Source: Strigops habroptila
Taxonomy: Eukaryota > Chordata > Aves > Psittaciformes > Psittacidae
Direction: 5' to 3'
Assembly: GCF_004027225.2 (NCBI RefSeq)
Contig: NC_044284.2
Span: forward strand, 43,572,420-43,636,419
DNA: 64,000 bases
A model generated the notes under the pieces. That model worked only from the letters and a program-made list of their open reading frames with translations, was not told the origin of the DNA and made no database searches. Each line of letters starts with the position of its first letter. The stretch's first letter is position 1. Both the position numbers and the translations under genes were made by a program. Positions 1 to 11,433 of this stretch are shown here, in pieces.

Positions 1-75
1 ACACATATACACAGAGCTATGCAGATCAGCGCAGGCAGAAAATGCAGTCCTCACACAAACAGAAGCAGTGGCCTC

Positions 76-1716
76 ATAGAATCATAGAATCGTTAGGGTT
101 GGAAAGCACCTTAAGATCATCTAGTTCCAACCCCCCTGCCACGGGCTGGGACATCTCGCGCTAAACCATGTCACCCAAGACTCCATCCAACCTGGCCTTG
201 AACACCGCCAGGGATGGAGCATTCACAATTTCCTTGAGCAACCCATTCCAGTGCCTCACCACCCTCACTGTAAAGAACTTCTTCCTTATAGCTAACCTAA
301 ACTTCCCCTGTTTAAACTTGAACCCGTGACCCCTTGCCCTACAGTGACCTCCCACTACAGTCCCTAAGGAAGAGTCCCTCCCCAGCATCCTTATAGGCCC
401 CCTTCAGATACTGGAAGGCTGCTATGAGGTCTCCATGTAGCCTTCTCTTCTCCAGGCTGAACAGCTCCAACTTCCTCAGCCTGTCTTCATATGGGAGGTG
501 CTCCAGCCCCCTGATCATCCTCATGGCCCTCCTCTGGACTTGTTCCAACAGCTCCATGTCCTTATGTTGAGGACACCAGAACTGTACACAATACTCCAAG
601 TGAGGTCTCACGAAAGCAGAGTAGAGGGGCAGGATCACCTCCTTTGGCCTGCTGGTCACACTCCTTTTGATGCAGCCCAGGATACGGTTGGCTTTCTGGG
701 CTGTGAGCGCATGCTGAAGCCAGCTCATGTTAAGTTTCTCATCAACCAACACCCCCAAGTCCTTCTCCACAGGACTGCTCTGAATCTCATCTCTGCCCAA
801 CCTGTAGCTGTGCCTGGGATTGCCCTGACCCAGGTGTAGGACCTTACACTTGGCTTGGTTAAACTTCATAAGGCTGGCATCGGCCCACCTCACAAGCATG
901 TCAAGGTCCCTCTGGATGGCATCCCTTCCCTCCAGCGTATCAACCGAACCACACAGCTTGGTGTCATCGGCAAACTTGCTGAGTGCACACTCAATCCCAC
1001 CGTCCATGTCACTGACAAAGATGTTGAACAAGACAGGTCCCAACACCGATCCCTGAGGGACACCACTCGTTAGTGGTTTACAACTGGACATTGAGCCATT
1101 GACCACAACTCTTTGCATGCGGCCATCCAGCCAATTCTTTATCCACCAAGTGGTCCATCCATCAAATCAATGTCTCTCCAATTTAGAGACAAGGATGTCG
1201 TGTGGGACAGTGTCGAGCGCTTTGCACAAGTCCAGGTAGATGACATCAGCTGCTCTGCCCCTGTCCATCAGTTCCATAGCCCCATCATAGAAGGCCACCA
1301 AATTGGTCAGGCAGGATTTTCCCCTTAGTGAAGCCATGTTGGCTGTCACCAACCACCTCGTTGTTTTTCATGTGCTTTAGTATGCTTTCCAGGAGAAACT
1401 GTTCCAAGATTTTGCCAGGCACAGAGGTGAGACTGACTGGTCTGTAGTTGCCTGGGTCTTCCATATTCCCCTTCGTGAAAATGGGGGTTATATTACCCTT
1501 TTTCCAGTCGTTGGGAACTTCACCTGACTGCCATGATTTTTCAAATATGATGGACAGTAGCTTAGCAGCTTCATTCGCCAGCTCGTTCAGGACCCACAGA
1601 GGGATTTCATCAGGTCCCATGGACTTGTGCACATTCAGGTTCTTAAGATGGTCTCCAACCTGATCCTTTCCTGTTACCCTCTCTGGCTAATCAGGAATAA
1701 AGTCCATTAGCAGAAA
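76..1716 (-). mobile_element. CR1 LINE, 5'-truncated, with reverse transcriptase remnants
   Basis: Chicken-repeat-1 type non-LTR retrotransposon lying on the minus strand. Its 3' end is at the left, where CATAGAAT-like octamers start (about 76-95). Minus-strand frames encode reverse transcriptase pieces: a segment with GPDEIP and NYRPVSLTS near 1630-1370, a YLDL segment near 1250, and the catalytic FADDTK motif at about 974-957 downstream of [13 protein letters not shown]. The last conserved stretch contains RHWNGL and ends GVLGDMV at about 161. The RT is spread over several overlapping frames, so the copy carries frameshifts. The endonuclease part is missing, as is usual for 5'-truncated CR1 copies. 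The left part closely matches the copy at 9377-9906. Confidence 0.93.
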
Positions 1717-1717
1717 A

Positions 1718-2034
1718 TATCATAGAATCACAGAAGGGATTGGGTTGGAAGGAACCTTAAAGATCATCCAGTTCCAACCCCCTGCCATGGGCAGGGGCAC
1801 CTTCCACTAAACCAGGTTGCTCAAAGCCCCATCCAGTCTGGCCTTGAACACTGCCAGGGATGGGGCAACCTGTGCCAGTGTTTCACCACCCTCACAGTGA
1901 ATTTTCTTCCCTAATATCTAATCTAAATAGACCTTCTTTCAGCTTAAAGCCATTCCCCTTGTCCAATCACTACATGCCATTATTAAATAGTCCCTCTCCA
2001 CATTTCTTTTGCCCCTCTGTGGGTATTGGAAGGC
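1718..2034 (-). mobile_element. CR1 3'-end fragment, different subfamily
   Basis: A second CR1 3' end in minus orientation, abutting the 5' end of the larger element. It begins CATAGAATCACAGAAG and continues through the usual GGTTGGAAGGAACC and CCAGTTCCAACCCC blocks. It is more diverged from the copies at 76 and 9377 than those are from each other, so it probably belongs to an older subfamily. About 315 bases, no usable reading frame. Confidence 0.88.
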
Positions 2035-2035
2035 T

Positions 2036-2056
2036 GTATATATATATATATATATA
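2036..2056. repeat. (TA)n microsatellite followed by a short CA tract
   Basis: About ten TA units run into CACACA. The tract borders the broken end of the CR1 fragment. Confidence 0.9.
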
Positions 2057-2838
2057 CACACAGAGAATCTAGATTCCTTCACCTGCTGGTCTTAGACATA
2101 CAGTCTTTCCTGAACATTTTATCCTAGTTTTCAGCTGGCCTGGCTTGCTGTTTGCTAGCAGACACACACCAACATGCTCATCTGTACCCCAGTCTCACAG
2201 GTTGCGCCACAGTGATCAGGCTTGGGGCATGGCCATACAAGCATCTGAGCAGCCCCTTTTGTCCCCCTTTTCCCCCTGGTTCCTCCCCAAACCATCTTGA
2301 TTCCTCCTTATTTCCCATTTGCTCCTCTTCCCCTAGACATCCCACAGTAAGCCCTGTACAGTCTCAGAAGACTCTTCCCAGCATCCCATATGCCTTTGGG
2401 CAATTGCCCTCTTTGCTGAGAACAGTTTCCCAGTTCCAAGGCAAATGCAGTAACCTGGGGGCGTATGACCACCTGCCCCCCTTCCCCAGTGCCACCAGAG
2501 CTCACATGTTAAATAGATACTTGGAGCATTTGTTGCACTTCATTTTCTTTCAGATAGCTCCAACTCTTCAGACAGGCTCCACACTGACATCAGCAACTGT
2601 GAAATACTTTCACAGCAAGACTCCAAAAGCAGTAAGTTATAGTTCAGGAATTTGGTGACATCTTTTTCTTGTTAAACCATCTCATTCTCATCCAGTGTTT
2701 TAGGAATCCTTTGCTCTTTTGGTGAATACAGGTTTTTTAGAACCTTAAAAGACTTTTTTTCCAGATTGCATCTGCAGTACAGATACAACAGGTAACAGAC
2801 ATGAACAAGGAAGAAAGCTTAGTCTGCTGAGGCTACTA

Positions 2839-2931
2839 TTTTCCCTTAACTGCAGCATAGGTACAAGGGCCAGGCTAGCATGACATAGATGTAAGCGAGA
2901 GCCAATCTTTTCCACTAGCCCTGCCTCAGCT
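2839..2931 (-). repeat. Copy 1 of a diverged ~95-base direct repeat
   Basis: This segment shares long blocks with 4027-4122: TTTTCCCTT, ACTGCAGCAT, ACAAGGGCCAGGCT, GTAAGC, AGAGCCA, TCTTTTCCAC and GCCCTGCCTC, in the same order and orientation. The minus strand of both copies reads SLALVPMLQ, but one-base indels shift the flanking frames. I do not recognise the family. It may be an old local duplication or a low-copy interspersed repeat. Confidence 0.7.
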
Positions 2932-4026
2932 CCTGTCAAGGCTGGGGATAGGGAAAAGAGCCCAAATTACCTTGGTTTTTGCAGCATTTCTTCTCCTTTC
3001 ATGGTATCTGCCCTGGGCAGGGAGGGAGCTGCAGTGGCTGGATCCACCAGCTCACGTAGAAATGCACAGCAGTGTCGGGGCACAGCTGCTGGAGTTCCCT
3101 TGTGTCCCATCCACAGCACCTCAATACATGAAGCAAAGTCTCATCATCCCAGCTCTGGTCTGGGCAAACCCCCAGGCAAAGGGACTCCCAGCCCTAGCAC
3201 TGCTCCCTTTATAGCTGGACACAGCCTCAGCTGGCCCCAGGGATGCTCGCCTGGTGCGTAACGAGCTCAGCCTGTCTCCAACCTCTGCAGCTGTTCCCTG
3301 CAGGTCCAGCTCCTAATGGTCTTTCCCAGCCCATGACACACCAAACACTAATCACTAATCCAACTCTCCTGTGTGTGGAGTCTTTTTTCTTTTTGATCCC
3401 CTTACCTGCAAAAAAAAAAAAGAAAAAAATGTTTGTACAACCAAGAAAAAGCTTTTTCAGTAGAAAACAAAACAAAACAAACAAAAAAAGCCTGCCTCTC
3501 CTTTCTGTCCCAATTCTGAGCAATCTTTAGTGCAAATAATAGTAATAAATCTGTAATTTTTTTCCCCAGGAAAAGCTTTCTATGCCCCTGCCTGCCTGGG
3601 GATGCAGAGAGGGCCACAGCGGGTGGCAGCACTGCCTCCCTTCCGCTGCCTCAGGTTCAGCAGCCTTGGGAGGAGGGTCAAACATGTCCCGCCCCTGCAG
3701 AGCTCCCCAGAGATGCCTGGGACGTGTCTCATGGAGGAACAATGACCAGATAAGACACACCAAGCAATGACTCGACAGGTGGATGTATTTCGTTTGAAAC
3801 TCAAGCAAGACAAACACTGGCAAGCAGTGAACATATGTTTGAACATGCTTAATGTGTGTGAACTGGGCTTTAGCACCCAGCCAGGTCTCTGCAGGAGCTT
3901 ACCCAGAGTCCAGCTCCTTTCTCCACCACCCAGCCTGTTCCTTCAGTTTGCACCATCTCTCCCACACATCAACTGGGAGAAAGGCACCAGTGATGTCCCT
4001 TGCTCTGGCCAGAAGAAGAGAAACCA

Positions 4027-4122
4027 GCTTTTCCCTTCGAACTGCAGCATGGGGACAAGGGCCAGGCTGGTGTGACACATGGGTGTAAGCAAGAGCCAGT
4101 CTTTTCCACCGGCCCTGCCTCG
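4027..4122 (-). repeat. Copy 2 of a diverged ~95-base direct repeat
   Basis: Partner of 2839-2931, about 1.2 kb away in direct orientation. Similarity is roughly 80% by eye and stops abruptly on both sides. Confidence 0.7.
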
Positions 4123-7100
4123 GGGTGCTCTCCTTGTGCCTCTGCTCCCCCCACCTATGTGGGACAGGGAGCGACCCTTAGGAGAAGCACCTTTTTCTCC
4201 CCGGGCAGTGTCAGTGCCAACCACAGCGCAGGATGTCTTCTCACTTGTTGTCTCCTCATGACTCAAGTAGGTCAACCGAAGGCAGGCAGTGACCGAGCAA
4301 GGAGGCAGCCGTGGTGCAAGCGGGGTTTTCTCTTCTCTTAACACCACAGACTCACATAAATCAGGGACATTTTCCAGTCTCGATTTGAAGACATGAGTGA
4401 TGGGAAGTCTGTCCACACTTAGGTCCACTCTTGCACATATCCTTGGCAGCTCCCTACGGGCACTAAAACTCCTGTGAACGCAGAAGGGAGTGAGCCCACC
4501 AGCTTGCCAGGCAGGCCACTGCTTCCAAGCTGATGCCCCATCCTGCTTTGATGGTAGAGTATACCAGTAAAAGACCTGGCTATCATCAAATCTCTAATGT
4601 TTTGTGCTGTGTTTTCCCAGGTTTCAGGCCCCCTTTCCTATCTTTCAGTCAAAGTTTCTCTCAGTCATTTTTCTACTTCCTCTGCTAATTTCTCTGTGGT
4701 TGTGTTACTCCTGACCGGCTTAGCACTATAACTGTGCTAATAGAGAAATAATATTTATGGCTATGACTCATCAGTTGCACCATTACCATCTACAAAATCA
4801 GTGTAGATCTGGGTAGAGGTGCTGCTTAGTGCTGGAAAACAAAGCCCCCACGGCTTTATATAGCACCCACACTTATCTCAAAGTTGTGACACACTAGCCC
4901 TGCCTGGTGGGCCCCCCTCTCCCACACTGACACTGGATTAAAGGGGAACTTTTTAAAGCCACTGTCCCCATGGCATTTCACCAGGCCAGCAGGAGCATAT
5001 GAAGAGCTGCCTTTTGATCCATTTCACTTTACACCATTTGCTTGAATGGCTTTGTTGCAGTTTAGCTGCAGAGAAATCAGCACTTTTGCTGGAAAAAGAC
5101 TTCTGGTATTTGGTGGCTGAAGAAAAAAAAAAAAACAAACAACTAAACAAAAAATCCCAGAGAAGTTCAGCTGATAACACGGTGCAGTCATCTGCGTAGT
5201 GCCAGGAGCGGGCCCAGTCATGTCTCTCCACACAGCGATATCATCAATACTGCTATGACTTACGCAGAATATAGGATGGAAAAAACGAAAGTGCTTGAGG
5301 CTGCTGGAAATTCTGAGGTGGGCTGTGTGTCTGCAGGCAGCACCCTGCCTCCCGGAGCCCACCACCACCAGCTCCTGTCTGAGAGACACACTGCCCCCGC
5401 AGCCAGAGAGAGCCCCAGCCCTCACACAGTGACCCTGGGATGGACAAAGCAGAAGTGGAGGGGCTGTTCCAGGCTGGTTCTCTTCAGCTCTATGTCCTGT
5501 TGAACTGGGAGCTGGGGGGTTGTGGGCAGGTTTCCTGATGCAGGGCAGGAGCTTTGTCAGTCTCCAGGTAACTCCAGTTGCAGGGGAATAAATGAACACT
5601 CCCGTGCAGAGCTTCCAGTACCTTCTCACTGAAATTACTGACCCAGGTTGACTTAGACACATAGTAGGAACCTGGGAACCCCTACGCCTGACATTTCAAG
5701 CTTAGGGCATTGCTCCCCTAAGGCAAACACCCCAGAGCTGGTGGGTGCCGCCTGGTCTTTGTCGTGTTGCCACAGGGTCCTTCAAGCTGAGCAGGGATGT
5801 TCGATGCTAGGCATTGTGGACTAGTGGCACTTCTCCACCCCATGCAGAGCCCTGTGTAGGCTTTTAACAATATAGTACGTATGTAGTCATACAGAATAAA
5901 AATGTACTACTTAAGTCTGTGATTGTCTCAGGGTCAAAGCAATCCAATGCCTTCATCCCCAAGATTTTTGTAGCTCTTCTAGACATCTTTAAATATGGAA
6001 AACCAAAGCCCCAGCTGTCAGAGGCAGATAGGCTCCTGGGGACAAGGGTTTTGCTCAGTGCTGGATACTTGAGAGGAGCACTGCCTGCAGAACAGGGACA
6101 CAGCCTCATCCCCGAGGTGCCATCCTCCATCCTGCCCTCGCTGCAGGAGCCACTCAAGGGCAGCTTCAAAGTCTGGCTAGAAAACCCAGCACTGCTCTGG
6201 GGCTCCAGAAAGGAGCTGCCACAAAGGATCAGAGAGCCAAGAGCACCTGAGGTACAGCTCTCTGGCAGCACGGGCAGCTGGTGTGCCCCTAATTGCAAAT
6301 TGCTTGGGTGGATCTTATTTTCTAGCATTTCTTGCCTCTGCAGAGAGTGACAGTCTCTCTGTCTCCATGCTGGGTTTGCTGAGAGCTGTCAGAAGGGGAA
6401 TGAGGTGGTTTCCTTGATGGTCAGTTTTGCCATGCTGATAGGAAGCAGGGAGGTGTTTCCCTGGAGCCATATCTCAGTGATGCACTTAAGAGCAAAACAG
6501 AGCTGTGGCAAGGTTGAAACCAGTGGAGTGAGCCCTGCAAGCTGCATCCCATCTGTCTCACCACAACCTGGCAGCGCGGTACTGCCGAGCCCACTCCAAC
6601 CACTGCCTGTCTCCCCCTTTCCTGCCCACCAGTACAGCCTTTCGTGCCTCTTTCAGACCTCTTTTCAAGCTGACACCTTCTGCGCTCAAAAAAATCCCTT
6701 CTTAGCAATCTGCTGGCTGCCAGTTAATCCAGTAGATGATCAGTGTAAGCGAACTGAATCAAAGGTAAATGTCACAAAGCATCACCCATCATTAGGAAGC
6801 CTTAGCCATGGGAGGGCTGGATGGCTGGATGGCTTGCTAGCCTGCCTGCCTGCCTGCATCTCTCCCGTGGCTCAAAATCAGCCCTAGCACAAGCTGCTAA
6901 ATATTGGAATCCCGCTCTTAGCTTAACTTGCCTTCAGGTGATTTTCTCACTAGCAAGGTGTGATTGACTCTAAGAGACCATAGGAGAGGAATGGAAGTAA
7001 TAAAGCTAGTAAGTTGGATTTCAGATGACTGGGAGCAGGGAAGCTAATAGATGGGAGCTAGTATATGGGAAGCCAGTTCACTTATAGCAGATCTCTGCAG

Positions 7101-8237
7101 TAAGTAATGATTTAAGCCCCTGAGTGAGCAGCGTTTAACTGCTCTCTGGCCCCTATGTACACCATTACTCAGCATTAGGCCACATGGCCCAGTTGGTGCT
7201 GACTCCAGGAGAAATGAGTTCGTGTTTCTCATGTTTTCTGTGGGTTCCTACAACATTAATTTGCAACATTAACTCATTTGAGTTACTGGATCTTTCTCTG
7301 AGATTCATGCTCTCGTTTACAGCACACAGCTTGTCCAAGAGAGGATAAACCACAGGAAATGAGCGCAGAGAGGCAGCGGTGGGATGGCAACTGCTCTGTC
7401 ACACATCTGCCTGGTGAGGTCTGTTATGGACAACATTCATGTAAGTCAGGTCAGTGAAGGTGCTCCAAGTGCAGCCTGGGGTAAATACCCCTTCCTACCC
7501 TCCTCTGTTCCTGAAAGCAGCATCATGTTCCCATATCAGTGGTGACTACTGGCATGTAGTGCAAAGCCCTAACCAGCAGCGAGGAGCTGAGGACCATGCT
7601 GTACTGTTGTGCTGAGACTGCGCCTCTCATCGCAGGCTTCTACATGGATTTCTTTTCCTATGTGGCAAGGAAGCATGCAAAGATCAAAATCTCATTTACC
7701 CAGACATCACCGAGTCCTCTCTAGTTTTTCATGGACACATAATTCACTGGGCCCAGCCCACAACAGGGAAAAAGCAGTACCCTCATGCCAAGTGAGAGCC
7801 TGGACCCCCTCCCTGGGTGAGCTCTTAGCCAAGGGCCAGTGGGGACTGGGACACACCAAGGACACACATCAGCCTTTGTGCTTGAAGAGCGATGGTCTTC
7901 TTGCCTGGTAATCGCAAGAAGGAATTAGACTTTAGATTATGTCCTTTAAACAGAAAACTCACTCCTAAAGTGAGCAGAAAGCTATAGAGATGGTGCAAAG
8001 ATGTGGCTAAACAGCCAAGGAATTCCCCTGACAGAGCGAGCCATGGCAGCAGCCCCATCCCTCCCTGATCTCCCTGCTGTAGCCCGGCTCCAGCTTCTGC
8101 TGGCCCCATGCAGCCACCACGGATTAGCCAAGACACCAGGGGATTTCTGAAAGACCCAAAGCAGTGCACAGAGACAGAAGGCCTCCTGCAGCAGTGCACC
8201 ATGGCCTGGTCCCATGCCTGGCCCACAACACCACGGC

Positions 8238-8310
8238 CATTCTAGTTGGAACTAGATGATCCTTAAAATCCGTTCCAACCCAAACCTTTCTATGACTGAT
8301 TCTATGAAAA
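8238..8310 (+). mobile_element. CR1 3'-terminal fragment
   Basis: About 70 bases of a CR1 3' end in plus orientation: GGAACTAGATGATCCTTAAA, then GTTCCAACCCAAACC, ending in TTCTATGACTGATTCTATGA. No coding sequence remains. Confidence 0.88.
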
Positions 8311-9376
8311 GCAGCCACAGCTCCTCTTGTCTGTGGCACCAACAGAAAACACAGACCTGTGGCCAGGGCATGCTCATGCCCAGGGTGCTGGGCTCACAGG
8401 ATTGGGCAAGCTTGGCCCCGCAGCACTGACATCAGCCCAGCAGAGAGGGGAGCATGAGGCTGAGGATCTGTTTCCATAAGGACTAGAAATTTTGTTCTTG
8501 TAAAAAACTGTGATAGCCAGGGTCATCCCAGCTGCTCCACCTCAGCCTCTGGCTGGGGACCACTTTTTTCCCTGAGGTTGCTATTTTCAGAAAACACGAA
8601 CGAATAAATCATTCAAAGCCCAGCAAATAGAAGCCAGAGCAATAAACGATTACAGGAACAGAAATGAGACCAGGCAGGTCTCACTGGGAGAGTGCCAAGC
8701 TGCTCCTCCATCACCTGGACAATCTAGTACTTGGACAGCCTCTGCCTCATAAGGGTCCATGCTCTTATTTTTTACATACTTTCTTTTAGTAGTAGCAATC
8801 ACAACAGCCATTAAGTGCCCCGGGAGCAGACATGTTAGGGGCACCAGGAGGGTGAGATGTGCCCTCACAGGATGCCAGTAAAGGTGCCCATGGGAGCCAT
8901 GCTCTGCCTGCTCCTCTCCAGTGATGCCACAGGACCACAGAGGACGTGCTTCCACAGTGCTGGGCCCATGCCTGATATGATGCCTGTTGCCCTGACAGTG
9001 GGACCAAAGCCGTGGGGTAGACCACAAGCACCCCTGAGCTCACGCAAAAAGCTTCAAAAGGGGAACTGTCAGCTTATTCCCACAGCACACGCAGAAGCGC
9101 GGCTGTGGTTAAGCACCAGCTCTGAGGTATTGCTCATTTGCATCGTGCGCTTTCCTCAGCTGCTTTGATGTTGCACGTGAGGTTACGGTGCCCTGGAGCT
9201 CCCATTTACCCCAGGAAGACAGGTATGTCCATGCTACTCTCTGGTGAGCATGACCACTGCCATCCAGGCAGCCTGCTTGGCTGTGGGCTCATCCCTGCTC
9301 CCTCCCTGTCCCCACCATGGCCAGCTGAGCCAGCAGCAGTGTGGCACCCAAGTGACCTGGCCCCACTCGCCTGTCA
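8311..9376. other. No feature recognised
   Basis: Unique-looking sequence between two CR1 fragments. Frames are short and without recognisable domains. Confidence 0.45.
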
Positions 9377-9906
9377 CATAGAATCATAGAATAGTTAGGG
9401 TTGGAAAGCACCTTAAGATCATCTAGTTCCAACCCGCTTGCCATGGGCAGGGACTCCTCGCGCTAAACCATGTCACCCAAGACTCCATCCAACCTGGCCT
9501 TGAACACCGCCAGGGATGGAGCATTCACGACCTCCCTGGGCAACCCATTCCAGTGCCTCACCACCCTCACTGTAAAGAACTTCTTCCTTATATCTAACCT
9601 AAACTTCCCCTGTTTGAGCTTGAACCCATTACCCCTTGTCCTACCACTACAGTCCCTAAGGAAGAGTCCCTCCCCAATATCCTTATAGGCCCCCTTCAGA
9701 TGCTGGAAGGCTGCTATGAGGTCTCCACCCAGCCTTCTCTTCTCCAGGCTGAACAGCCCCAACTTTCTCAGCCTGTCTTCATACGGGAGGTGCTCCAGCC
9801 CCCTAATCATCCTCGTGGCCCTCCTCTGGACTTGTTCCAACAGCTCCATGTCTTTTTTATGTTGAAGACACCAGAACTGTACACAATACTCCAAGTGAGA
9901 TCTCAC
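9377..9906 (-). mobile_element. CR1 LINE 3' end, same subfamily as 76-1716
   Basis: A 530-base 5'-truncated CR1 in minus orientation. One uninterrupted minus frame (9906 to 9463) encodes the C-terminal part of the CR1 ORF2 protein, with [28 protein letters not shown] and RHWNGL, ending at the normal stop after GVLGDMV. It is nearly identical to the left end of the element at 76-1716, so both derive from one fairly young subfamily. Confidence 0.93.
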
Positions 9907-11399
9907 TGCCTTCCCAGAAGCCAGTGAGGGCTTGGGGGAGGAGGGGAGGGGGGCACAGGCCAGGAAGGTGCCTGGAGCTCTTAAGGCATTGGGGAGGCTG
10001 CTCCTTCCTTGGCTTACACCTCTGGGTCATTTCTGTATGATAGGGCATGTCCCTGTGTGCTATGTGGTCAGTGCCGCCCCTTGGCAGCCCCTGTACTATC
10101 AAAAGCAGCAAGCTCGCAAAAGGCAGCTCTTGGAGCTTGCCCAGCACTGGCAAGGTGGGCTCGGGCTGCTCAGACCTGGTGGCACACAGGGTGAAGAAGC
10201 AGCCACCAGCTGAGGGGCCACTCAGGTGTCTGCAGCACATAAGGGCAAGGCAGGCCCAAGGTGGGTGATGCCAGCCACGCCAATACCTCTCTAGAGGAGA
10301 GAGAGACAGAGCTGACCTCCATGGGCCCCAAACAGCTGCCAGACTGGAGGTTTGTCCCTCAGGGCTGCTGCAGATGCCATTAGGTTCAAGCCAGCCCCAC
10401 CAGCTTATGGTATTTAAAGATGTTATCTCCAGGTGGCTTTGTCTGCTCTGTATTAACATTGCTCTTCAGCCTTTGTTTGTTTAATTTCTTTCTTTTTCAG
10501 CTGTGGACACAGGTTTCATGGGATCAGCTCTGTGCAGGGGCCAGCATCACCCTTGAGCACTGAAGTGGTGGCAGCCAGTTTAGATGACCCAGGACATGGA
10601 TTCATTCTCTACAATACCAAAGCTGCCAACATATCCACTGCTCACACACCAAGACCTTGGAGCTGGAAATAGGTGACTGGGGTGAGCCGTAACACCTACC
10701 ACGCAGCAGAGAACAGCCAGGCTGAGCAACAGCATGCAAAATGCATCACTCCAGGGTGGCAGCTCCCAGCGTTAGCACCGTGGCTGTTTGTCACCAGTGA
10801 CCGGCAGCAGCTCAGCGGTGCTCAGGTGACGTGTGGGGTGTGTGTGTGCGCACACATGCTACTGTGTGTTTGTCTTTGCCTCTTTTGGTTTTTTCCACCC
10901 GTGGGCGTCCTGAAGAGTCAAACAATGCAAATCACCCCCTTCACTGTCCGAGTGGGGCGAGGGGAGCTGAAGCCTACAAAACCTCAGGGCTCACACAAGG
11001 GCAGAGGGTTCAGCTGCCCTGACACATGCATCTGGTGGAGCCTGTGCCCGCTGTATGAGGCTGGCCTGAGGGATCTCACCTGAAAAAAAGCCCTTAATCA
11101 AACCTTGCTGCTTGTGTTTTACTGGGAAGTCCCAGGAAAAGGTAGGAGAGCTGTTCTGGAGTGTGTGTGCGTAAAGACTTGGCAGTGGTGATGGGCTTCC
11201 CAGTCATTCCCACAGCTCCTGAGGAGGGCTCATGGCACCAGAAAACCACGTGTGGTGCACATGTGAGTGCAGCACAACCACACACTTCCCTGCACCCAGA
11301 CAGCTGAGCAAAGGCTGTCCCCAAAACCTCTTGGGTTTCACAGACCAGGTTCTACCCTTTCTTCCTCTCTGCTTCCCAAACTGGGTTTCTCAATACTCT

Positions 11400-11433
<34 letters not shown>

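Larger units (their letters stand above)
2060..8235. other. Gene-poor stretch, no coding exon recognised
   Basis: All reading frames here are short, lack family resemblance and show no paired splice sites with matching phase. A-rich tracts occur at 3410-3428 and 5125-5150. The only internal structure I see is the pair of similar ~95-base segments listed separately. It could be intergenic or a long intron or UTR of a gene outside the window. Confidence 0.5.

Noticed and set aside
2152-2658. 168-codon plus frame
   Set aside because: No recognisable domain, biased composition, no splice context or similarity; treated as a chance frame.
11401-11431. A31 tract as the tail of a processed retrocopy
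   Set aside because: No spliced-gene-like sequence upstream and no flanking duplication; CR1 does not make poly(A)-tailed copies.
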